A stretch of DNA of 64,000 bases from Gemmatimonadaceae bacterium (GCA_025358925.1 JANYHT010000017.1:1-64000); one strand, 5' to 3'. Shown: positions 42,466-52,442, counted from the stretch's first letter. Made by a program: numbers and translations. Notes: generated by a model not told the origin, from the letters alone.

Positions 42466-45261
42466 TTACTGCACGGGCTTTGTTGGACGCTCAAACCCAC
42501 CACTGAGCGCGTTGAGCAACAACTTGTAGGTACCGTGCGGCTGCGAACGAAACAGAATCTCGGGGCCGAAGAGATAGAGTGTACCCGCACCAACTTTGGC
42601 TTCCGCCATCGCCACACCGCCCTTCAATAGCTCCTGTCCCCACGCCCAGCCGCTCTTAAGCGACTTGTCCGTATCAAACGTCGCAATGGCGCGAACACCC
42701 TTTGCTGCAGCGTCCGGTCCAAGCTTCATGACTGGACTGTTGTCGAACACGACCGATGGGCGCGGTGCCATGCCCGTAGCAATCGTTGCCGACGTATCGA
42801 GTGACACTTCGAGTAATGAACCCGGCACGTAGAACTTTTCGCCTGGCAGCGGGCGTCCGTTCTCGAGCAAATAATTATCGATTGGCAAGCCGAGCTGTTT
42901 GCCGAGTGCGATGGATGATCCGATGGTGACGATGCGTCCACCGGCTTCAAGGAATGTCTTCAACTGCGGTGTCGTTTTTTCCGCGCTGAAACGACCCAAC
43001 TGTCGGCGATACTCGGAGGGAATGAGCGTGGTGTCCGGTGAACCACCAAAGCCCGTGCCCGCACCAGCTTGCGCGGCAATGGCACCATCAGTGAAGACGA
43101 GGACATCGTATTTCGCACGCAGATTTCCAGCGTCAATATCTTGCGGAAACACGACGGTAAACGGGAACTCAAACTTCTCCATGATCAATCGCGTCCAGCC
43201 GCTGGGCATCGATCCACCGTAGCGATCGGCGAGTGCGATACGCAGTTGTTTGATCTGCTGACCACTGGATGGTTTCGTATTGGCTGCTGCGAAGTTCACG
43301 CCCAGTTCTTGCGCGGATTTCGCGATGATTGCGTCGCCTGCACCACCGGACGGAATGAACCACGATCCCGCCGGCCACGTGGTGGCACCGTCGTTGAACG
43401 CCGTTGGAATGCGATACGCTTTCACATTCGCTTTCGCGAGCCGATTGGCGACCGTCGCGGCATCGTTTACTTCAGGGCGAACAAAGTAGCCAGCCTTACC
43501 TTTGGCAACTTGGCCAGCCGGCATTGCCGTGACGCCGTTCACGTTCACCAATGGACCAGTGACGGCATCGAGCGCACGATCAAACTGCACGCCCATCTGA
43601 TACGCCAGTGTCCATCCCGCATTGTCGTACGGCGCGATGGGAGGGCCGCCCGGATAAGCAAAATCGTTAGGATGATCCTGCGGTTCAAACATGTCGAGCA
43701 CGTGTGCACGGAATGCTTGCCCCGTCTGAATCACCCATGAGTTGGCAGGATACGTCTTGCCGTTTGTCTGGAACGACGACGTTGCGCGCTGCACTTGCAC
43801 ACCGGACTTCTCGAGCGCTTGCACAAACTTTGTGGCGGTTGGAAAATCAGGTTGCGTGCTCGGTATGATGTACGCACGTGCATCACGATCTTCCGGCTTC
43901 TTGAGCAGCGCCATGTAGCGATCGTTCGCCACGGAGCTTCCCGTCGTGGCGCGCGTACCACCTCGACGTCCACCGGCATTCTCTGGGCTCGCGGTCGCCG
44001 TACGATCCTTCTCAATTTGCGCCGTCATTGCCGCAACCCGCTTCGGGCTGATGGTCCAGTTGTCGTGCATGCCCGCCAGAATTGCATCAGTACCCATCCG
44101 CCAGCGATCCATCAAAAACTGTTCACGATATTTCGACGCGAGATCGAGCAACGCGCGATTGGACGTGACGGAGTAATCGATCGATTGACGGAAATGCCAC
44201 TCTTGCGGTGCGACTGGAAGTGGCAGGCCGGCCGAACGCAGTTGACGGTCGGGTACGAGCGACACACGCATTGGTGTTGGGCTGCCAATCGTTTCGGTCA
44301 GGATGCCGATCATGTTGTGGAAGTACGCCGTCGTCCGCAATCCACCGTTCCACCACGTCGAGTAATTCGATCCTGCGCGAAACGTCAAACCCGGCTTGTT
44401 CTCCAAAACGAAGCGGTGATTGAGCGCGGCACCGACAAGATCGAGTCCCGTGATAATCGCGGGGTGAAAATTGTAGTTGGCTGGATCGCGATACGGCGGT
44501 GCGGCCATAATCGTGCCCGTCGGGCCGGTTTGGTGATGGTTGTACATGATTTGCGGATGCCATTCGATGAACATTTGACGAGACATGTTTGTTGTCTCCT
44601 GCAACGCGTTCATGAAAGAGTCACGGTTGTCATCGTGACCCGCGTACTTGTTGTACAAGCGTGGAATGGTGCTGAAGGTCCGTTTCAGCTTGTCGGGCTC
44701 TTTCATGTACCAATCAGAGACCTGCTCCATACCGTCCGGATTTGCGTGGACCACGAGGATGATACAGTCGTCGAGAATCCGTTTTGTCTCATCGTCGGTA
44801 AAACTTGAGAGCTGCCAAAAAATCTCGATCAATTGTTGTGCGCCCAAGACTTCAGTGGCGTGGAGGCCTCCGTCAATCCAGAACACCGATTTTCCTTCTT
44901 TCGCGAGCTTGTGCGCTTCGACTGAGTCAACACCGTCGGCCAAAGCGAGCTTGCGAGAAATTTCTTTATAGCGTGCAAGATTCTTCATGTTGGCTGGACT
45001 CGTCACAATGGCCATGATTTGTGGGCGTCCCTCCGACGTGAGGCCGATGGTATCGAGCTTCACGCGGTCGCTTTCCTTTGAGACCTTGATGAAGTACTCG
45101 TGAAGTTTCGTGTAATTCGGCAGCATGTAATCTGCGCCGATATCGTGTCCGAAAAATTCTTTCGGCGATGTGATGTGCTGCTGGGCCGGGAGGATGGCTG
45201 GCAATGCCGCGGCAAGAAAAATCACGGCGGTGCACCGAGAGGCGCGACGCAGACGAAACAT
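42466..45261 (-). CDS. Exported M14-family zinc carboxypeptidase
   Basis: The 931-residue protein has a signal peptide (AVIFLAAALPAILPAQQ) and an N-terminal M14 peptidase domain: the zinc motif region IDGGLHATEVLG (H-x-x-E) and HANPDGMEQVSDW, with the third ligand probably in the EWHPQIMYNHHQTG region. The C-terminal half (FVRPEVNDAATVANRLAKAN onward) contains a glutamine-amidotransferase-like Rossmann region (VLVFTDGAIAAQAG). Large M14 proteins of this architecture are typical of Gemmatimonadota and Bacteroidota exported peptidases. The start ATG 45261 sets the signal peptide; it is divergent from cyanophycinase. Confidence 0.88.
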   Translation of the reverse strand: MFRLRRASRCTAVIFLAAALPAILPAQQHITSPKEFFGHDIGADYMLPNYTKLHEYFIKVSKESDRVKLDTIGLTSEGRPQIMAIVTSPANMKNLARYKEISRKLALADGVDSVEAHKLAKEGKSVFWIDGGLHATEVLGAQQLIEIFWQLSSFTDDETKRILDDCIILVVHANPDGMEQVSDWYMKEPDKLKRTFSTIPRLYNKYAGHDDNRDSFMNALQETTNMSRQMFIEWHPQIMYNHHQTGPTGTIMAAPPYRDPANYNFHPAIITGLDLVGAALNHRFVLENKPGLTFRAGSNYSTWWNGGLRTTAYFHNMIGILTETIGSPTPMRVSLVPDRQLRSAGLPLPVAPQEWHFRQSIDYSVTSNRALLDLASKYREQFLMDRWRMGTDAILAGMHDNWTISPKRVAAMTAQIEKDRTATASPENAGGRRGGTRATTGSSVANDRYMALLKKPEDRDARAYIIPSTQPDFPTATKFVQALEKSGVQVQRATSSFQTNGKTYPANSWVIQTGQAFRAHVLDMFEPQDHPNDFAYPGGPPIAPYDNAGWTLAYQMGVQFDRALDAVTGPLVNVNGVTAMPAGQVAKGKAGYFVRPEVNDAATVANRLAKANVKAYRIPTAFNDGATTWPAGSWFIPSGGAGDAIIAKSAQELGVNFAAANTKPSSGQQIKQLRIALADRYGGSMPSGWTRLIMEKFEFPFTVVFPQDIDAGNLRAKYDVLVFTDGAIAAQAGAGTGFGGSPDTTLIPSEYRRQLGRFSAEKTTPQLKTFLEAGGRIVTIGSSIALGKQLGLPIDNYLLENGRPLPGEKFYVPGSLLEVSLDTSATIATGMAPRPSVVFDNSPVMKLGPDAAAKGVRAIATFDTDKSLKSGWAWGQELLKGGVAMAEAKVGAGTLYLFGPEILFRSQPHGTYKLLLNALSGGFERPTKPVQ

Positions 45262-45464
45262 GCGAGGAGTTGGTGAAGAGGATCGTTGAATCCCGGCGCG
45301 CCGGGTCGGTACCGATGGAGGCGGCACCAAGAGGGATACGATGCGGGACGGGACGACGTTGGGCGAGGGGCGCGTCTATTGAACTTTTCGTTGACGTGCG
45401 GATAGGTGCAGCGAGCGCTGTTCTTCGTCGCGACCGTACGGCGTTGACGTTAGCTTGCGCACGT

Positions 45465-46304
45465 ATGCCCTCAAAACCACCTCTCGACGCAACGCGTGGA
45501 TGGATCATCCCGATTGGCGGCAAGCTGTTTGACGAAGCGATCTTGGATCGGTTCGTCACCCTCAGCGGCGGCACGGATGCGCGGATCGCCATCATTCCCA
45601 CGGCGTCGAGCGAGCCGGATATCGGCACGTTCTACGAGCGCGTATTTCTCCAACATGGCGTCGCCAGCACAAAAGCGCTGAACTTCGATGATCGCATGGA
45701 TTGCGATGATCGCGATTGGCTCGACTGGCTCGGCAATGCCACGGGCATTTTCATCGCGGGTGGCAATCAGCTGAAACTCACGACAACGCTTGGAGGCACC
45801 CCAGTTGCGCGGCTCATGCGTGCGCGTAATGCGGCGGGCGTGCCAATTGCCGGCACCAGCGCGGGTGCCGCGTTTCTCAGCGAGCATATGATCGCGTTTG
45901 GCGATGAAGGCAGCACCCCACGGGCGGGCATGGTGCAAATGTGCGCTGGTCTCGGTCTCACCAATCGGATCATCGTCGATCAGCACTTTCGGCAACGTGA
46001 CCGACTCGGCCGCCTCCTCACGGCGCTTGCGTACAACCCATTCGCTATTGGACTCGGCGTCGATGAAGACACGGCGGCGTTCATTGGCTCGGATGACGTG
46101 ATCGATGTGATGGGATCGGGCGCGGTGACGGTCGTCGATCCGACTGATGTGCAATTCTCGTCTATCGCTGACGCCAAACCCGGTGATGCCATCACGCTCG
46201 TCGGCGCAAAAGTGCACGTGCTCCATGCGGGCGGCACGTTCAATCTTGAAACGCGGCAGGCCACCGGCGCTGCTAGCGACGCCACGTTCGCCACGGGAAG
46301 CTAG
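45465..46304 (+). CDS. cphB: Cyanophycinase
   Basis: Cyanophycinase is a serine peptidase that breaks cyanophycin (poly-Asp with Arg side chains) into beta-Asp-Arg dipeptides. The 279-residue protein has WIIPIGGKLFDEAILDRFV, the IFIAGGNQLKL segment and the nucleophile elbow GTSAGAAFLSEHM, then IVDQHFRQRDRLGRLLTAL. No signal peptide is evident, so it is intracellular. ATG 45465 is used; the longer frame has no similarity. The stop lies 6 bp before cphA. Confidence 0.92.
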   Translation: MPSKPPLDATRGWIIPIGGKLFDEAILDRFVTLSGGTDARIAIIPTASSEPDIGTFYERVFLQHGVASTKALNFDDRMDCDDRDWLDWLGNATGIFIAGGNQLKLTTTLGGTPVARLMRARNAAGVPIAGTSAGAAFLSEHMIAFGDEGSTPRAGMVQMCAGLGLTNRIIVDQHFRQRDRLGRLLTALAYNPFAIGLGVDEDTAAFIGSDDVIDVMGSGAVTVVDPTDVQFSSIADAKPGDAITLVGAKVHVLHAGGTFNLETRQATGAASDATFATGS

Positions 46305-46310
46305 CAACGC

Positions 46311-49166
46311 ATGGAGATTCTTGATCGGTCCGTGTATGTAGGGCCTAGCCACTACGCGCATTTTCCAGTGATTCGACTCGAGCTTGATCTCGGGCCACTG
46401 GAAGCGTGGCCAACCGGCAAGCTTGGCGCCGATTTTGTTGCGTCGTTGCTGACGGCGCTGCCCGGCTTGCGCGAACATGGATGCTCGTACGGCGAACCCG
46501 GTGGTTTTGTACGCCGCATGACGGAAGACGAGGGCACTTGGCTGGGGCATGTGTTGGAGCACGTCGCGATTGAATTGCAAAATGTCGCTGGCGTGAAGGT
46601 GACGTTCGGGAAGACGCGCGAAACGAGTCGTGCGGGTGTGTACGACGTAGTGTTCGAATACGAGCAGGAAGACGTGGGCCTCGAAGCCGCCGAGGTTGCC
46701 CTTGATTTGCTGCATCATTTGCTGCCGCGTGCATTGCGCCCGCACAATATCAGCGACGCGTTCGACCTCGTTGCGCGACGCGATGATTTCATTCGCTACG
46801 CGCAACGTCGCGCGCTGGGGCCGAGTACAGCGAGCATTGTGCATGCCGCCGAACAACGAGATATTCCGTGGCTCCGACTTAACGAACACAGCCTCATACA
46901 GTTGGGTTACGGCTGCAATCAGCAACGCATTCAGGCAACGATCACGGGGCGCACGTCGCACATCGCGGTTGATCTCGCGTCGGACAAAGAAGAAACGAAC
47001 CACATCCTATCGCGCCTAGGATTACCGGTGCCGAAACAGCGTCTCGTGCAAACAGCGGAGCGCGCTGTTGCTGCGGCAGAACGCATTGGCTATCCGGTCG
47101 TGACAAAGCCATACAACGGCAATCACGGACGTGGCGTGTCGATCGAGTTGCGCACGGCAGCCGACGTGACGGCGGGATTTTTACGCGCGCAGGATATTTC
47201 GCGCAATGTGATCGTGGAGAGTTACATCACCGGACATGATCATCGCATGTTGGTGGTGAACGGCGAACTCGTCGCCGTCTCAAAGCGCGAGCCCGGCAAA
47301 GTGGTGGGCGACGGCGTGCATTCCATCGAGCAATTGGTGGCCGTGGTGAACGCAGATCCGCGACGCGGCATCGGGCACGAAAAGGTGCTCACGCAAATTG
47401 ACATCGACAGCCAAGCGTTAACGTTGCTCGGCAAAAGTGGATACACAGCGCAGTCTGTCCCGTCGCTCGGCGCGCATGTGTATTTGCGGCTCACGGCAAA
47501 TTTATCAACTGGTGGCACCGCAGCGGACATGACGGATGTCGTGCATCCGGACAACGCAGAGATGGCGGTCCGAGCCATTCAGGCAATTGGACTTGATGTC
47601 GGTGGTGTCGATTTCTTATCACCCGACATCACACAATCGTACAAAGACGTTGGTGGCGCAATTTGCGAAGTCAATGCCGCACCCGGATTTCGTATGCACA
47701 TGGCGCCGAGTGAGGGTCGGGCGCGTGATGTGGCAGGGAAGGTGATTGACATGCTGTTTCCGAAGAATGCTCCAAGCACGATACCGATCGCCGCCATTAC
47801 GGGCACGAACGGGAAGACTACAACCGCACGTTTGCTCGCGCACATTCATAAGTTGGCCGGTCGGCGCGTCGGTCTCACCACAACGGACGGCGTCTACATC
47901 GACGGACAGCGCACGGTTGAAGGCGACATGACCGGACCAACGTCAGCGCGTATCGTGCTAGGTGATCCAGCGGTAGAAGTCGCGGTATTGGAGACGGCAC
48001 GTGGTGGATTGCTCCGCGCGGGCATGGCGATGCGTCATGTCGATGTTGGTGCGGTGCTCAACATTCAACCGGACCACCTCGGGCAAAAGGGCATTGAAAC
48101 GCTTGAGCAATTGGCGGAAGTCAAGCGCACCGTGATTGAAGTGGCGACAGATACGGCGGTCCTCAATGCGGATGATCCGCACGTGCTGCGTATGGGCGCG
48201 TACACGAGTGCCAAACATGTGTGTTACGTCACGATGGATCCTGCACATAGTCTGGTGCGCGAGCATATTCGTGCCGGTGGACGAGCCTGCGCCATTGAAG
48301 CGGGAGTGAACGGTCATATGATCACCATTTACGATCATGGTGCGCATATCCCGCTGCTGTGGACGCATCTTATTCCGGCAACGATGGAAGGCCGCGCAAC
48401 GTTCAACGTGCAGAACGCGATGTTTGCGGCCGCGATGGCGTTCTCAATGGGCGTGCGTCTCGAAGATATTCGGCACGGGTTGCGTACGTTTGACACGACA
48501 TTTTTTCAGGCGCCGGGTCGACTGAATGTGTACGACGAGCATCCGTTTAAGGTGCTGTTTGACTACGGGCACAACGCGCATGCGGTCACGGCACTGTGTC
48601 AATTGGTGAACCGATTGGACGTGCAGGGCAAGCGCATTTGTGTCCTTTCGGCGCCAGGTGATCGACGCGACGCGGATATTGTCGCGATTGCCACGGCGGG
48701 CGCGGCAGCGAATTTTGATCACTACATCTGTCGACGCGACGATGCATTGCGGGGCCGTGGCACGGAAACGGTACCACACATGTTGGCGGACGCGTTGCGC
48801 TCGGCGGGCATAGCCAACGAGCGAATTTCGATCGTCGTCGACGAACAGCAGGCGATCGACGCGGCGCTCCGTATGGCGCGCATTGGCGACTTGGTACTCA
48901 TTTTTGCAGACGCATTGGCGCGCGGTTGGAAGCAGATCGTCAACTTTCGCGTTGGTGACCACGAGGCGATTTTGTCCGCTCCGCGAGCAGCGCGTTCGGT
49001 GCCGCGCGCCGAGGTGGTTGAAGACTCGCCGGCGGACGATGCTGCGCCCGCAAAGCCTGCAGATGTGCGCGAGGAGCCGACGACCGCGAAACCCGGACTC
49101 GTGGACGAACTTGTACTCTTGCGCGATGGCCGCGGTGTGATCCTCGCGCCAGAAGCGGGCGATTGA
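46311..49166 (+). CDS. cphA: Cyanophycin synthetase
   Basis: The 951-residue two-active-site enzyme polymerises L-Asp and L-Arg into cyanophycin using ATP. The N-terminal domain (about 1-200; HVLEHVAIELQNVAGVKVTF) is followed by an ATP-grasp half (about 210-480; VTKPYNGNHGRGVSIEL, EVNAAPGFRMHM) and a Mur-ligase half starting with ITGTNGKTTTARL (P-loop near 496), with LETARGGLLRAGMAM and DYGHNAHAV. Both halves look complete. The tail beyond about 885 is longer and acidic/Ala-Pro-rich. The stop overlaps the next gene's TTG start. Confidence 0.95.
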   Translation: MEILDRSVYVGPSHYAHFPVIRLELDLGPLEAWPTGKLGADFVASLLTALPGLREHGCSYGEPGGFVRRMTEDEGTWLGHVLEHVAIELQNVAGVKVTFGKTRETSRAGVYDVVFEYEQEDVGLEAAEVALDLLHHLLPRALRPHNISDAFDLVARRDDFIRYAQRRALGPSTASIVHAAEQRDIPWLRLNEHSLIQLGYGCNQQRIQATITGRTSHIAVDLASDKEETNHILSRLGLPVPKQRLVQTAERAVAAAERIGYPVVTKPYNGNHGRGVSIELRTAADVTAGFLRAQDISRNVIVESYITGHDHRMLVVNGELVAVSKREPGKVVGDGVHSIEQLVAVVNADPRRGIGHEKVLTQIDIDSQALTLLGKSGYTAQSVPSLGAHVYLRLTANLSTGGTAADMTDVVHPDNAEMAVRAIQAIGLDVGGVDFLSPDITQSYKDVGGAICEVNAAPGFRMHMAPSEGRARDVAGKVIDMLFPKNAPSTIPIAAITGTNGKTTTARLLAHIHKLAGRRVGLTTTDGVYIDGQRTVEGDMTGPTSARIVLGDPAVEVAVLETARGGLLRAGMAMRHVDVGAVLNIQPDHLGQKGIETLEQLAEVKRTVIEVATDTAVLNADDPHVLRMGAYTSAKHVCYVTMDPAHSLVREHIRAGGRACAIEAGVNGHMITIYDHGAHIPLLWTHLIPATMEGRATFNVQNAMFAAAMAFSMGVRLEDIRHGLRTFDTTFFQAPGRLNVYDEHPFKVLFDYGHNAHAVTALCQLVNRLDVQGKRICVLSAPGDRRDADIVAIATAGAAANFDHYICRRDDALRGRGTETVPHMLADALRSAGIANERISIVVDEQQAIDAALRMARIGDLVLIFADALARGWKQIVNFRVGDHEAILSAPRAARSVPRAEVVEDSPADDAAPAKPADVREEPTTAKPGLVDELVLLRDGRGVILAPEAGD

Positions 49167-50920
49167 ACGAGCCTGCGTTTCCGTCGCCGAGTATTGTTGA
49201 CTCGCGGCGGTTGATGGGGCCAAATGTGTACGCGGCGCAAGAAGGTGCGCTGCTCGTTGTCACGGTTGAAGAGAGCCCGCACGCGGACGAATCGTTCACA
49301 CAGGTATTGGTCGCGTTCGAGTCGCAAATACGAGCGCTAATGGCCGCGCTTCAGTGGCCGACGCCAACTATTGTCGTACGCCGAGATGGCCTGCGTGCGA
49401 CCGTGTTCGCGTCCGCGCCGATCGATGCACTGATGACGGCCACCGAGGTGAACGAGCAGGCCTGGACGTCGGCCGAAGCAACAGTGCACGCTGAGACATT
49501 CCTGGTTGATCTCGCGCGTTTGCGGTCGTTGTACGACATCGAGCACGCAGCACAGCCGAACGCAGCAGCCGTGCACACCGAGGCGCTGGCACGCCGTGTA
49601 ACCGTCACGTTCGATGACGAGACATTGTCTGTCGGGAACGGTGAAGGTTCGTGCACATGGGCACTGGCGCTGGTCCCCGAGGTCGCTGGCGTGCCGTGGC
49701 ATGCGATATACGACGTCCCGCTCGCGCTCGTTACTGGCTCAAATGGGAAGACCACCACCACACGACTTGTCGCCGCGATGTGGCGCGCAGCAGGCCGTGT
49801 GGCGGGCTTCTGCTGTAGCGACGGAATCTGGATTGACGACGCGCAACTCGACAGCGGCGACTATTCAGGTCCGACCGGTGCGCGCACGGTATTGCGCGAT
49901 AGGCGCGTGCAGGCGGTGGTACTTGAGACGGCGCGCGGTGGAATTTTGCGTCGCGGGCTGGCGGTGCATCAAGCAACGGCGGCAATCATTACCAATATCG
50001 CCGCCGATCATTTCGGCGAGTATGGCGTGCACACGTTGCAAGATTTGGCTGACGCGAAGAGCGTAGTGGCGTCAGCGCTTCACGAGGATGGCTGTCTCGT
50101 GCTCAATGCGGACGATTCGATACTGGCGGCGTTGGGTGATCGGCTCTCAGTGCCGTGCGCATGGTTTTCGGTGGCGGACGTGCACGATGCGCTGGATGCG
50201 CATGTCGCAGGCGGTGGAGATGCGGCTATTGTGCACGACGGCAAAGCGTGGTTGCACATGGCGCAGTCGTGGCACGATCTCGGCGCCGTCTCGGCGATGC
50301 CCCTCACACTCGGCGGCGGCGCACCGTACAACGTCGCAAATATTCTTGGTGCAAGTTTGCTCGCCGCGGTTATGGGCGCGCCGATCGATGCCATCAGGTT
50401 GACGCTCGCGAGCTTTGGCGCAGTGCCGTTGGATAATCCAGGTCGGCTGCAGTTGTGGCAATTTGGTGGCACGACCGTGCTCGTTGACTATGCACATAAT
50501 CCAGACGGACTCGCGGCGTTGTGTCGCGCGGCTGCCACCATCCCAGCGACGCGGCGATTGCTGGTGCTCGGACAAGCCGGCGACCGTGATGACGCGCAGT
50601 TGCGAGCACTCGTTCGCGCCGCATGGTCGGTAACGCCGTTTGATCGCGTGATTGTGAAAGAGATGCCACTGCTGCTACGCGGACGAGTGCTTGGCGAACT
50701 GCCTACCGTATTTGTCGATGAGCTACGCGCGCTCGGTGTGCTGGACGCGGGTGTGGACATAACGCCAAGCGAGTTGGTGGCAGTACGTCACGCTTTGGAA
50801 TGGGCGCGCGATGGTGATGTGCTCGTATGTCCGGTGCATATAGAGAAGGCGCTCGTCCTGGCGTTGCTGGAGCAGTTGCGTGCGGAGGGCTGGCGCGCCG
50901 GTGATGCGCTACCGTCATAG
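49163..50920 (+). CDS. Mur ligase-family protein, CphA-like without ATP-grasp
   Basis: A 585-residue protein with a CphA-type N-terminal domain (IVDSRRLMGPNVYAAQEGAL) and a Mur-ligase domain: P-loop VTGSNGKTTTTRL near 190, GDYSGPTGARTVL, VLETARGGILRRGLA, and VDYAHNPDGLAALC. The ATP-grasp segment present in CphA is missing. It begins with TTG 49163, overlapping the cphA stop (TTGA); starting later at ATG 49214 would cut the VDSRRL motif. By position it probably modifies or extends cyanophycin-like material; its amino-acid substrate is unknown. Confidence 0.88.
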   Translation: MNEPAFPSPSIVDSRRLMGPNVYAAQEGALLVVTVEESPHADESFTQVLVAFESQIRALMAALQWPTPTIVVRRDGLRATVFASAPIDALMTATEVNEQAWTSAEATVHAETFLVDLARLRSLYDIEHAAQPNAAAVHTEALARRVTVTFDDETLSVGNGEGSCTWALALVPEVAGVPWHAIYDVPLALVTGSNGKTTTTRLVAAMWRAAGRVAGFCCSDGIWIDDAQLDSGDYSGPTGARTVLRDRRVQAVVLETARGGILRRGLAVHQATAAIITNIAADHFGEYGVHTLQDLADAKSVVASALHEDGCLVLNADDSILAALGDRLSVPCAWFSVADVHDALDAHVAGGGDAAIVHDGKAWLHMAQSWHDLGAVSAMPLTLGGGAPYNVANILGASLLAAVMGAPIDAIRLTLASFGAVPLDNPGRLQLWQFGGTTVLVDYAHNPDGLAALCRAAATIPATRRLLVLGQAGDRDDAQLRALVRAAWSVTPFDRVIVKEMPLLLRGRVLGELPTVFVDELRALGVLDAGVDITPSELVAVRHALEWARDGDVLVCPVHIEKALVLALLEQLRAEGWRAGDALPS

Positions 50921-51049
50921 AGTTTACGATTCGCGCGCTGCCGGAACCCCCGCCGCTTGCTCTGGCCCTCAGCCGCTGTAGGTTGTGACATGGAGTCCGC
51001 GTTTCAAGGAATATCCGCCGCACCAACACTCTCTGTCGTTGAGGGGCTT

Positions 51050-52078
51050 ATGCGCTTCCTGCCATCCTCCAATCGCACGCTGCCGCGCGTGCTTGTTGGA
51101 TCACTGTTCCTGTCCGCTGCGGCCGTCGCCATGGCCGATGCGCGACTTGTGGTCCCGCCGCGTGTGCCCAGCGTGCGCGCATCCGGCGTAACGTTCTCGT
51201 CGCGCGTGACGTCATCCAGCACCGACAAGAAGGTGCGCGAGACCAGTAGCAGTCTGAGCACTGTTCGCATGCAGGACGGTAACATTCGCATGGATTATAT
51301 CGAAGGCGTGACGCCGATGGGTCAAAAAAACGGCTACGTCATCGTGCAAGGAGAAGCAGGCCGATTTGTCATCGTGAATCCCAAAGACAAGCAGGCCTTC
51401 GTCATGTCGGCCGACGGATTTGGCAGCGGACTTGGCGCGTTGATGAATAATCCGATGATGAAAGTGACGATGAGCAACACCAGCTTTCATTTCAAAGAGC
51501 TCGGCGCCGGTGAAACGATCCTCGGCTACAAGACGCGCAAGGTTCGCACGTACTACGCGAGTACGATCAAGGTGAGAGTGCTCATGATGAACAGTGAAAC
51601 GATGGTCTCCGACTCCAGTGACCAGTGGATTGGCAACGTCGATGTCGATCCGCGCAATCTCGAGAGCTGGTCGAAGTCATTTTCGTCAGGGGTAAAAAGC
51701 ACAAACCCAGAGCTCGCAGCGGAGCTGGCGAAGTACACGAAAGAGTACGGACGCACGGGCCTCGCGCTCAGGACCATCACGTGGTCCACGCGCACCGACA
51801 AGAAGGGGAAGGTGACGGCTGATACGATTCTTTCGGAAGTCACCGACGTGAAAACTGGTGCGATCGACGCCGATGTCTTCAAGATTCCCGACGGCTACGA
51901 AGTCACGGATATGTCGCAGATGATGGCTGGCATGTCGGCGTCAATTGACAGCGCGAAAGCCGCCGACGAGAAGAAGGGTGACAAGAAGGACGTGAAGCAG
52001 GATGAGAAGCGCAGCGCGTCCGATGCAATTAAGGCGGGGCTGGGTGGCATTTTCGGGAAGAAGAAGCCGCCGATGTGA
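51050..52078 (+). CDS. Exported DUF4412-like protein
   Basis: The 342-residue protein has a signal peptide (VLVGSLFLSAAAVAMADA) and a middle domain with FSSRVTSSSTDKK, IRMDYIEGVTPMGQKNGYVI, VIVNPKDKQAFVMS and ETILGYKTRKVRTYY, which I assign to the DUF4412/outer-membrane-carrier-like fold by pattern only. The C-terminus is a Lys/Asp-rich linker with an Ala/Gly end (AIKAGLGGIFGKKKPPM). Start: ATG 51050 (ATG 50990 also possible). A strong terminator follows at 52112-52154. Confidence 0.72.
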   Translation: MRFLPSSNRTLPRVLVGSLFLSAAAVAMADARLVVPPRVPSVRASGVTFSSRVTSSSTDKKVRETSSSLSTVRMQDGNIRMDYIEGVTPMGQKNGYVIVQGEAGRFVIVNPKDKQAFVMSADGFGSGLGALMNNPMMKVTMSNTSFHFKELGAGETILGYKTRKVRTYYASTIKVRVLMMNSETMVSDSSDQWIGNVDVDPRNLESWSKSFSSGVKSTNPELAAELAKYTKEYGRTGLALRTITWSTRTDKKGKVTADTILSEVTDVKTGAIDADVFKIPDGYEVTDMSQMMAGMSASIDSAKAADEKKGDKKDVKQDEKRSASDAIKAGLGGIFGKKKPPM

Positions 52079-52111
52079 TGCGCACACTCTGTTGAAGCGC
52101 ACGCGCACATC

Positions 52112-52154
52112 ACTATGAGGCTTGACCAAGTTGGTCAAGCCTCATAGTTTTTTT
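52112..52154 (+). terminator. Strong rho-independent terminator
   Basis: A perfect 18-bp inverted repeat (52112-52129 and 52131-52148) with the sequence ACTATGAGGCTTGACCAA and a T7 run follows the DUF4412-like gene. The stem closes to a very short loop. Confidence 0.9.
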
Positions 52155-52187
52155 ACTAGCCCGTTGCGTGTTCACTCCGGAGAGCTG

Positions 52188-52439
52188 ATGGCCAAGCGTG
52201 TCGTTCGCGAGTCGCTCAGTTTGTATGAAGCAAAGACGCATCTGTCCGCGCTCGTTGATCGCGCGTGCTCGGGTGAGGAAATTATTATCATGAAATCCGG
52301 ACAGCCCATGGCCATGTTGGTGCCAATGCCGGAGGTGACACACCGCCGTGTATCCGGGCTGGGACGAGGTTTGTGGTCGGTGTCACGAGATTTTGACGCA
52401 CCGCTTTCGGACGATGTGCTCGCCGAATTTGAGCGGTAG
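52188..52439 (+). CDS. Type II antitoxin, Phd/YefM-like
   Basis: The 83-residue protein has the Phd/YefM pattern: SLYEAKTHLSALVDRACSGE followed by IIIMKSGQPMAMLVPMPE, and a C-terminal toxin-binding tail. A GGAGAG site lies 6 bp before ATG 52188. The gene is immediately followed (3 bp) by the PIN-domain toxin gene. The antitoxin would bind its promoter and neutralise the toxin. Confidence 0.9.
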   Translation: MAKRVVRESLSLYEAKTHLSALVDRACSGEEIIIMKSGQPMAMLVPMPEVTHRRVSGLGRGLWSVSRDFDAPLSDDVLAEFER

Positions 52440-52442
52440 CGC

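Noticed and set aside
43795-44808. 337-codon plus-strand open frame
   Set aside because: It is antisense to the M14 peptidase domain, which has a signal peptide and zinc motifs in the other strand.
45471-47003. 510-codon minus-strand open frame opposite cyanophycinase and cphA
   Set aside because: It lies antisense to two clearly recognised genes, has high His/Arg composition without family motifs, and is an antisense shadow.
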